Shown here: positions 1 through 5,448 of the stretch, one piece after another
Numbering within the stretch: the first letter of the stretch is position 1
How the letters are laid out: each line of letters starts with the position of its first letter
DNA from: Chloroflexia bacterium
GTDB taxonomy: Bacteria > Chloroflexota > Chloroflexia > QHBQ01 > JADMIH01
Direction of reading: 5' to 3'
DNA length: 5,448 nt
Assembly (NCBI GenBank): GCA_025927935.1
Contig: JAICKM010000493.1
Coordinates: 1-5,448, forward strand
Position numbers and translations under genes: made by a program
The notes under the pieces: generated by a model
Told to the model about the DNA's origin: nothing
Seen by the model: the letters and a program-made list of their open reading frames with translations, nothing else
The model's database searches: none

Positions 1-163
1 CGGTTGCTCCCGGCGTATTGGTGGGCGGCATCGGCGTCGGCGTGGGCGGCACGGGCGTGGGCGTGGGGACAGGGGTCGGCGTGGGGGTATCCCCGCAGGC
101 GGCCAGCAGACCCAGCAGCGCCGCGAACAACGCCGCCGCCGCGACCAGGTAGAGACGTTTCAT
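1..163 (-). CDS. Lipoprotein with Thr/Pro-rich linker, N-terminal fragment (partial)
   Basis: Only the first 54 codons are in the window; the gene continues past the left edge. Translation from the ATG at 163-161 gives a classic lipoprotein signal peptide: MKR, a hydrophobic Ala/Leu core (residues 4-22) and a lipobox L20-A21-A22-C23. Cys23 would be lipidated and the protein anchored on the outer face of the membrane. Residues 26-54 are a low-complexity linker of TP, PTPT and VPPTPTP units, a style common in Chloroflexota surface lipoproteins. The functional domain lies outside the window, so no role can be assigned; solute-binding protein, LppX-like protein or protease are all possible. The start is supported by an AAAGGAG Shine-Dalgarno 8 bases upstream and by a promoter at 276-247. 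It is the only gene here with its own convincing promoter, so it is probably transcribed separately from the lepA cluster. Confidence 0.85.
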   Translation of the reverse strand, partial: MKRLYLVAAAALFAALLGLLAACGDTPTPTPVPTPTPVPPTPTPMPPTNTPGAT

Positions 164-171
164 GAATCCGG

Positions 172-178
172 CTCCTTT
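172..178 (-). promoter_or_regulatory. Ribosome binding site of the leftmost lipoprotein
   Basis: AAAGGAG on the minus strand, 8 bases before the ATG at 163-161. It is a strong Shine-Dalgarno and fixes the start of a gene of which only 54 codons are visible. Confidence 0.8.
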
Positions 179-246
179 TAGCGTTAAGCATCCGGCGCAG
201 GTGGCCCGCGCCCTTTTGGCAACAGGCAAGGGTGCAACTCGCCTGC

Positions 247-276
247 ATTATGAGCATAGGCTGTGCCGCCTGTCAA
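247..276 (-). promoter_or_regulatory. Candidate sigma70-type promoter for the leftmost lipoprotein
   Basis: On the minus strand a perfect -35 hexamer TTGACA (276-271) is followed after 18 bases by CATAAT (252-247), which matches the -10 consensus at five of six positions. Transcription would start near position 240 and give a 5' leader of roughly 75 bases before the ATG at 163. The leader contains a weak CCCTT/AAGGG inverted repeat (211-215 with 228-232). The -35 hexamer is centred exactly in a 26-base palindrome (261-286), so the promoter may be controlled by a dimeric regulator. The call rests on consensus match and position only. Confidence 0.6.
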
Positions 277-286
277 GGCAGCACAG
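261..286. repeat. 26-base palindrome centred on the -35 hexamer (candidate operator)
   Basis: The outer arms CTGTGC (261-266) and GCACAG (281-286) are perfectly complementary. Inside them, after one mismatched position (267/280), GCCT (268-271) pairs with AGGC (276-279) around a four-base centre. That is 10 of 11 paired positions. The midpoint (between 273 and 274) is also the midpoint of the TTGACA hexamer on the minus strand. It could be a binding site for a dimeric repressor, which would occlude the -35. Alternatively it could act as an RNA hairpin at the end of the upstream RidA transcript, although no T-run follows it on either strand. Confidence 0.5.
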
Positions 287-309
287 GCACTCCGGCTGGT
301 TCGGTGAGT

Positions 310-335
310 CCTGTTATACTAACGACATAAACAGG
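310..335. repeat. Imperfect intergenic inverted repeat (6-base arms)
   Basis: CCTGTT (310-315) is complementary to AACAGG (330-335), with 14 bases between them. The left end overlaps an extended -10-like TGTTATACT on the plus strand (312-320), but no plus-strand gene follows. It is short enough that chance is possible; it is listed because it lies beside two other inverted repeats in the same AT-richer intergenic stretch. Confidence 0.3.
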
Positions 336-344
336 GCCATGCTA

Positions 345-380
345 ACGCCAAATCAGAATCTGCGTCTGATTGCTAGGCGT
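345..380. repeat. Two-part stem-loop between the RidA gene and the leftmost lipoprotein
   Basis: AATCAGA (351-357) pairs perfectly with TCTGATT (365-371) around a 7-base loop. Flanking it, ACGCC (345-349) pairs with GGCGT (376-380) through an asymmetric internal loop (1 base against 4). Twelve base pairs form in total. It lies 64 bases downstream of the RidA-family stop codon, so it could be the 3' end structure of that transcript. On the minus strand it is followed by only three T residues, so it is not a textbook intrinsic terminator. Confidence 0.4.
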
Positions 381-443
381 CTACAAGTGGAGATGCGCAA
401 GGTGTACCATGGTCGCGGGTTGTGCAGAGTCGTCGTGGATTGC

Positions 444-833
444 TTACACCGCGCTACTCGCCCAGGCATCGATCTCAACTTTGTAGACCGGGTCCGCAAG
501 CGCCGCAACGACAAGCACCGTCATGCACGGTTTGTGCCCGTTTAGCCGGGCGCCGATTACCTCGCGGCGCCGCTGCGGGTCCATGTCGCCCACCAGATAG
601 AAGGTCAGTTTCACCAGATCCGGCACGTCCATACGAGCCGCCTGGAGGTTGCGGATGATGTTGTCGAGCGCCACATCAAGTTGCTGCACTGGATCATCGG
701 GCACCGTCCCATCTTCCCTTTTGCCGATCTGCCCGGACAGCACTAACCAGCGCGCGGGTTCTCGCACTTCGATCTGGTGTGTGTATCCGGCAACGGGTGG
801 GTGGACAGTCGCGGGATTCCGAAACTCCTTCAT
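444..833 (-). CDS. RidA (YjgF/YER057c/UK114) family protein lacking the catalytic Arg
   Basis: A 129-residue protein, the usual length for this family of small homotrimeric barrel-like proteins. Archetypal RidA hydrolyses reactive enamine/imine intermediates made by PLP enzymes. Family features visible are an N-terminal strand region ending in WLVLSGQIG (29-37), the DPVQQLDVALDNI helix (48-60), DLVKLTFYLVGDMD (72-85) and the C-terminal VEIDAWA (119-125). Glu120 matches E. coli Glu120. In E. coli RidA, Arg105 anchors the substrate carboxylate. Here the equivalent stretch, KPCMTVLVV (101-109), has no Arg, and none occurs after Arg96, so the archetypal deaminase activity is doubtful. It may belong to one of the Arg-less Rid subfamilies. 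The ATG at 833 was chosen over one ten codons upstream (863) because a strong AGGAAGGAG lies 7 bases before it and the longer form would translate through that site. The gene is 163 bases downstream of the neighbouring lipoprotein, and I see no clear promoter of its own. Confidence 0.88.
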   Translation of the reverse strand: MKEFRNPATVHPPVAGYTHQIEVREPARWLVLSGQIGKREDGTVPDDPVQQLDVALDNIIRNLQAARMDVPDLVKLTFYLVGDMDPQRRREVIGARLNGHKPCMTVLVVAALADPVYKVEIDAWASSAV

Positions 834-840
834 CGCTTTG

Positions 841-849
841 CTCCTTCCT
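841..849 (-). promoter_or_regulatory. Strong ribosome binding site that decides the RidA-family start
   Basis: AGGAAGGAG on the minus strand, 7 bases before the ATG at 833-831. It argues against the upstream in-frame ATG at 863, which would place this purine block inside the coding region. Confidence 0.8.
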
Positions 850-960
850 TGCCATCTTTCCATGCGGTAAGACTTATCGCCGAGGGCGCGGGCCGGCGGG
901 AGACTGCGGGACCGCTTCTATTTCCCCAACGATTGGCAAGCGCTGGTTATGCCGGCCTAT

Positions 961-985
961 GTGCGGGCGGCAGCATCGCCCGCAC
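961..985 (-). terminator. GC-rich hairpin after the lipoprotein gene; possible terminator or mRNA 3' stabiliser
   Basis: GTGCGGGCG (961-969) and CGCCCGCAC (977-985) form a perfect 9-bp stem with a 7-base loop. It starts 11 bases after the lipoprotein stop codon (997-999), in the gap before the RidA-family gene. No T-run follows on the minus strand, so it is not a canonical intrinsic terminator. It may attenuate transcription, protect the 3' end of the upstream mRNA, or mark the operon end in an organism with relaxed terminators. Confidence 0.4.
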
Positions 986-996
986 GTAGAGCGGCC

Positions 997-1824
997 TTAA
1001 TTACTGGACGGGGAAGGCAGCGGCGGTGGCGTGAGGGTAACGGGCGCGCCGTAGTCGAGGAAGTCCATTTGCAACTGGCCGGCATTGTCCGCCGGGGCGC
1101 CGGGGCCTCCGAAGTTCAGGATCAGGCGGACGTAGCGGTGGGTTTCAGGATCGACCCAGAGATCGCCGCCGGACACACCGAGACCCGGTCCGCCGGGACC
1201 GACCAGCCCATCCGGCTCCAGCCGGAACTGCAAATGGCGCGCCGAGGGCGCGTCGGGGCCGTCGCTGCCTTCAGGGGCCAGACCGGCGTCCGCGGCATAA
1301 GTCAGCAAGCCCAGGATGGCGGGGACATCGGGCGGCGGCCCCTGCGGGAACGCGGCGGCTCCGGGCAGCCCTTTCTGCCAGACGCCGAAGTTGCGGAAGT
1401 AGGTGGTGCCGCTGATTACGGCGATCTCGGTGTGGTAGCCGAGCGCGCTGTAGTTGGTATCATAATCGGCCGGCGGTTGGTGCCGGCCGCTGCCGGTCAG
1501 CAGGTATTCGGTGCTCGTCGGCCCTAGCTGCATGCGTAGGGTGTAGCTGTAGGTGGGCGCCACGTCCATCGCCGCCAGGGCGGCCATGAACTCCGGCCCG
1601 GCGGGACCGCCGACGGGAGTGCGCACGGCGCCCTCTGTAGGCGTGGGCACGGGCGTGTTGGTGGGGGCCGGGGTGGCTGTAGGCACAGGAGTATCCGTCG
1701 GCGGGGCCGGCGGGCCCGCCACGGTGGGCGTGGGCTGCGGCCCCGGCATCGCGTCGCAGGCCAGCAGCGCGCCGGCCAGGGTCAGCGCCGCCAGCAGGAT
1801 TACGACCAGCCGCGGTCCCCTCAC
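997..1824 (-). CDS. Surface lipoprotein with Thr/Pro linker, possibly LppX/LprG-like
   Basis: A 275-residue predicted lipoprotein. Residues 1-22 form a signal peptide (MRGPR, then a Leu/Ala/Val core) with lipobox L20-L21-A22-C23, so Cys23 should be lipidated and the rest exported. Residues 28-62 are a Pro/Thr linker with repeated TPVP and TPTP units. The folded part (about 75-265) contains EFMAALAAMD near its start, a TYSYTLRMQL strand, EYLLTGSGRH, TYFRNFGVWQK and, near the end, DLWVDPETHRYVRLILNFGG (221-240) followed by LQMDFLDYGAPV. This succession of strands with a WVDPETH-type strand recalls LolA/LppX/LprG-type lipoproteins that carry lipids, but the match is by general pattern only, and "lipoprotein of unknown function" is the safe name. 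It starts with GTG. The start overlaps the phosphatase stop as GTGA, which implies translational coupling; no clear Shine-Dalgarno is seen. The lipidated Cys has the same number (23) as in the other lipoprotein of the window. Confidence 0.88.
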   Translation of the reverse strand: MRGPRLVVILLAALTLAGALLACDAMPGPQPTPTVAGPPAPPTDTPVPTATPAPTNTPVPTPTEGAVRTPVGGPAGPEFMAALAAMDVAPTYSYTLRMQLGPTSTEYLLTGSGRHQPPADYDTNYSALGYHTEIAVISGTTYFRNFGVWQKGLPGAAAFPQGPPPDVPAILGLLTYAADAGLAPEGSDGPDAPSARHLQFRLEPDGLVGPGGPGLGVSGGDLWVDPETHRYVRLILNFGGPGAPADNAGQLQMDFLDYGAPVTLTPPPLPSPSSN

Positions 1825-2630
1825 GACGCGCCGGCCTCGCCCAGGTTGAGCAGCCGCTCGACCAGCGCGCGCTGCAACGCGGGCGGCCCAGCGACGATCT
1901 CGCGATCTTCGAGTTGCGTCGGCTCACCGCGCCAGTTGGTGCAGAGTCCGCCCGCTTCCTCGATCAGCAGCCAGGCCGCGGCCAGATCCCAGGGTTGCAG
2001 GTGCAGGTGGAAGAAGGTATCGAGCCGCCCGCAGGCGACATAGGCCATCGCCAGGACCGCGGAGCCGAGGATACGCAAGCGGCGCACGTCGGGTTGGACG
2101 CGCACGGCGGTATGCAGCATGCGGTCGGAGATTGTCTGCACATAGCCGATGTCACAGCCGATAATGCTTTGCTGCATATCAGTGAGCGCGCTGACGTGGA
2201 TCGGGCGGCCGTTTAGCTGCGCGCCCTGCCCCCGCTCGGCCACGTAGGTCTCGCCGTGCATCGGGTCGGCAATGACGCCGAGTTCGATCTGCCGCGTTTC
2301 AGTGTTGTAGCGGGCGATGGACACGCACCAGAAGGGCAACTGGTTGGCGTAGTTGTGCGTGCCGTCCAGCGGATCGATGATCCAGAGGTAAGGACTATCG
2401 CCCGCGCTCCGCCCGCGCTCCTCGGCCAGGATGCCGTCGGCGGGGAAGGCCGCGCCCAGCGCCCGGCAGATCGTCTCCTCTGCGGCCAGGTCGATCTCGG
2501 TGACGATATCGTTGTGGCCCTTGGCCGTGATCTGCCGGGGGGCCAGAAAGCCCTCATGGGCAATCGCGGCGGCGGCGGTGGCGGCCTCCATGGCCGTGCG
2601 GCGGGCCAGGGCGCGGGTAGTAATATCCAT
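1821..2630 (-). CDS. Inositol monophosphatase family phosphatase
   Basis: A 269-residue Mg2+-dependent sugar-phosphate phosphatase of the IMPase/SuhB/CysQ/HisN superfamily, at the usual family length and cytoplasmic. Motifs in order are DIVTEID (41-47), AEERG (69-73, with Glu70 as metal ligand), WIIDPLDGTHNYA (83-95, with Asp86 and Asp89 as metal ligands and Leu88 contributing its backbone carbonyl) and the C-terminal WDLAAAWLLIEEAGG (214-228, with Asp215 as metal ligand). All expected catalytic residues are present, so it should be active. DGTHNY fits inositol-phosphatase-like members better than the DGTKEF form typical of CysQ nucleotidases, but histidinol-phosphate, fructose-1,6-bisphosphate or other substrates cannot be excluded. 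The ATG lies 3 bases after the stop of the SurA-like gene (TAA CCC ATG), and its own stop overlaps the next GTG start. It is therefore an internal operon gene, probably dependent on upstream transcription and partly on coupling. Confidence 0.95.
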   Translation of the reverse strand: MDITTRALARRTAMEAATAAAAIAHEGFLAPRQITAKGHNDIVTEIDLAAEETICRALGAAFPADGILAEERGRSAGDSPYLWIIDPLDGTHNYANQLPFWCVSIARYNTETRQIELGVIADPMHGETYVAERGQGAQLNGRPIHVSALTDMQQSIIGCDIGYVQTISDRMLHTAVRVQPDVRRLRILGSAVLAMAYVACGRLDTFFHLHLQPWDLAAAWLLIEEAGGLCTNWRGEPTQLEDREIVAGPPALQRALVERLLNLGEAGAS

Positions 2631-2633
2631 GGG

Positions 2634-3941
2634 TTACGGCTGCGTTCCCGGTGTCAGGCCCGCCGGTTCGCCAGTTTCGACGGGCGCAGGCGGTACGGCC
2701 TGGGTCGGCACGGGGGTGCCCGCCACGGCGCTGTGGCTCGGCAGACCGTTGCCGCCGCCGCCGCCCGCGCTCTCGCACGGCGTTTGCGGGACGATGAACG
2801 TCACCAGGATCTTCACGTCGTATTTCTCGCGCGTCGTGCAGATGTAATTGGCGAACTGCGTCGTCTTCTGGTCGTCGGTGGCGCCCGGCGTCGTGTTGTT
2901 GGTCGCCATGATCAGGTAGATGAAGCTGTCGATAATGGTCTGGCGGAACTGGGCATCGCTGGTCATGTTCTGGCTTTTGAGAAAGTCGGACCAGATGCGC
3001 GTCTGCTCGTCGGGACTGGCATTGATCTGCTGGAGTCGCTGCTCCACCTGGGTCGGATTGGGCGAAGGCGCGATCTTCTCAGCCTCTTGCTTGAAGATAT
3101 TACCGCGAATTTTCTGATACTGATCCTCGACCTGAGTGGGATTCGTGACGATACCCTGGCGTTGCGCCTCTTGCATGAGGATTTCAAAGTTGATCATTTG
3201 ATCCAGCACGTCGAAAGAGAGCACATCTTCCATGCGCTTGCCCTGGTCGTTGTCGAAGTTGAGCTGGAACTGGTCGATATAGTCCTGCTTGGCGAGCTTG
3301 ACGCGCTCCTGCCAGGCCGCCTTCGAGATCGGCTTGCCGTTCACCGTGGCCGCTACGTCACCGGCATCTTGCGGCGGGGCGCTGGACACGGGCGTGCTCG
3401 CGGGCGCCCCGCCGGGGTTGTTGCCCATGACGGCGACGGCGCCGGTCGCGCCCAGCAGGACGACCGCGACGAGCGCGATCAGCAGCCAGCGCGGCACGCC
3501 GGCTCCGGTCGGAGCCGGGCGAGCGCGTCCGGCGGCCTTGGCGCTGCGCGGGGCGGGCGTGCGCGGCGCGGGCGCCGCTGGGCGGGCCGGGCCTGTCGCG
3601 CGGGCCGCGGACCGGGCGGCGGGTTTGGGCGCGGGCGCTTTGGCAGCGGGTTTCGCGGTGGCGGGGCGGCGAGGGGCGGGCGCCGCCGGACGGACACGCA
3701 CCACAGTAGGGGCAGGTTCGCCTTCTTCGCCTTCTAATGCATCGTCCGCCGCATCCACGACAGATGGGCCAGACTCCGCTACCGCGGGATTGGGCGTTTC
3801 GGTATACGCCTCCTCGTCCTCAAGCGCGTCGTCTACCGGCGGGGGGACGGGGGGCCGGACCTTCGCGGCGCGGGGCGGGGCCGGCGATCCTGGTGGGGAC
3901 AGTTCTTCGTCGTCGTAACTTGGTCGTTGTTGAAAAGTCAT
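2634..3941 (-). CDS. Membrane-anchored protein with SurA-like N-terminal chaperone domain
   Basis: A 435-residue protein in four parts. Residues 1-80 are acidic and disordered-looking (19 Asp/Glu, 4 Lys/Arg) and contain a repeated DDALE-x-EE motif at 37-44 and 66-73. Residues 81-150 are Ala/Pro-rich and basic (15 Lys/Arg, no acidic residue). A single transmembrane segment follows (about 152-173, WLLIALVAVVLLGATGAVAV). The remainder is a soluble domain (about 194-345) beginning VAATVNGKPISKAAWQERV and continuing with helices such as DVLDQMINFEILMQEAQRQGI, as in SurA N-terminal domains. No parvulin (rotamase) domain follows; the chain ends in a Gly run and Pro/Thr-rich tail, so prolyl isomerase activity is not expected. 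The likely topology is N-terminus in, chaperone domain out. Cys368 and Cys389 could form a disulfide outside. A weak AGGGAA lies 4 bases before the ATG. It is 55 bases downstream of lepA and 3 bases upstream of the phosphatase. Client proteins are unknown. Confidence 0.9.
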   Translation of the reverse strand: MTFQQRPSYDDEELSPPGSPAPPRAAKVRPPVPPPVDDALEDEEAYTETPNPAVAESGPSVVDAADDALEGEEGEPAPTVVRVRPAAPAPRRPATAKPAAKAPAPKPAARSAARATGPARPAAPAPRTPAPRSAKAAGRARPAPTGAGVPRWLLIALVAVVLLGATGAVAVMGNNPGGAPASTPVSSAPPQDAGDVAATVNGKPISKAAWQERVKLAKQDYIDQFQLNFDNDQGKRMEDVLSFDVLDQMINFEILMQEAQRQGIVTNPTQVEDQYQKIRGNIFKQEAEKIAPSPNPTQVEQRLQQINASPDEQTRIWSDFLKSQNMTSDAQFRQTIIDSFIYLIMATNNTTPGATDDQKTTQFANYICTTREKYDVKILVTFIVPQTPCESAGGGGGNGLPSHSAVAGTPVPTQAVPPAPVETGEPAGLTPGTQP

Positions 3942-3996
3942 ACCGTTCCCTGATAAGCGGCCAGTACCCGTCGGGCCTGCGACCGCCGGCGGACTG

Positions 3997-5448
<1,452 letters not shown>

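Noticed and set aside
312..320. Extended -10-like TGTTATACT on the plus strand as a promoter
   Set aside because: No -35-like hexamer stands 16-18 bases upstream and no credible plus-strand gene follows; it is kept only as part of a finding.
291..320. GGTTCGGTGAGTCC resembling a tRNA T-arm
   Set aside because: The T-loop does not fit the GTTCRAnnC pattern, and no acceptor stem, anticodon arm or D-arm could be laid out around it.
162..545. Plus-strand 127-codon open frame across the intergenic region
   Set aside because: It overlaps the end of the RidA-family gene, has no Shine-Dalgarno or recognisable product, and begins inside the leader of the minus-strand lipoprotein.
834..863. Ten-residue N-terminal extension of the RidA-family protein from an upstream ATG
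   Set aside because: The extension would translate through the strong AGGAAGGAG site that is correctly spaced for the ATG at 833, and RidA proteins normally begin close to the first strand.
949..1527. Plus-strand 192-codon open frame opposite the 275-residue lipoprotein
   Set aside because: It is a high-GC shadow; the minus-strand reading has a lipobox, a linker and a coherent domain, while this one has biased Arg/Gly composition and no motif.
1460..1927. Minus-strand 155-codon frame overlapping the lipoprotein and phosphatase
   Set aside because: It is an out-of-frame reading of the Thr/Pro linker and phosphatase C-terminus, giving an Arg/Ala-rich product; both overlapping genes have firm family or signal evidence.
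2749..2768. GCC trinucleotide run as a possible functional repeat
   Set aside because: It simply encodes the Gly run in the C-terminal tail of the SurA-like protein; short runs like this are common at this GC content.
2256..3737. Plus-strand 493-codon open frame antisense to the phosphatase and SurA-like genes
   Set aside because: It is in exact codon register with both minus-strand genes, whose frames agree across the 3-base gap. It stays open because the minus-strand genes avoid TTA, CTA and TCA codons at this GC content. Its product is an Arg/Gly/Ala-rich string with no recognisable domain.

Overview
The window is a compact, GC-rich (by eye about two thirds G+C) bacterial segment in which every supported gene lies on the minus strand. 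In transcription order (high to low coordinates) they are: the C-terminal four fifths of lepA (elongation factor 4), a membrane-anchored protein with a SurA-like N-terminal chaperone domain, an inositol-monophosphatase-family phosphatase, a lipoprotein with a Thr/Pro linker, a RidA-family protein, and the first 54 codons of a second Thr/Pro-linker lipoprotein that runs off the left edge.

Organism: two lipoproteins whose lipobox Cys is followed by a long TPTP/PTPT linker, together with high GC and the lepA / SurA-like / IMPase order, look most like Chloroflexota (Chloroflexia or Anaerolineae grade). This is an inference from style and context. No marker here places it more closely.

Layout: 5448-3997 lepA (N-terminus outside the window); 55-base gap; 3941-2634 SurA-like protein; 3-base gap; 2630-1821 IMPase; 4-base GTGA overlap; 1824-997 lipoprotein. 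The last three are tightly packed and probably one transcript with lepA. A 9-bp GC hairpin (961-985) follows, then a 163-base gap, then the RidA-family gene (833-444) with a strong Shine-Dalgarno. A 280-base, comparatively AT-rich intergenic region (164-443) holds several inverted repeats. It also holds a good sigma70-type promoter for the leftmost lipoprotein, whose -35 hexamer sits exactly at the centre of a 26-base palindrome.

How the genes might work together: LepA acts on translating ribosomes, the SurA-like protein would present a chaperone-like domain outside the membrane, and the phosphatase and lipoprotein are translationally coupled. A shared envelope-related role is possible but unproven. 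I found no defence system, mobile element, CRISPR array or RNA gene. The points most worth checking are the palindrome over the promoter, the RidA-family protein that lacks the catalytic arginine, and the acidic/basic two-part cytoplasmic tail of the SurA-like protein.
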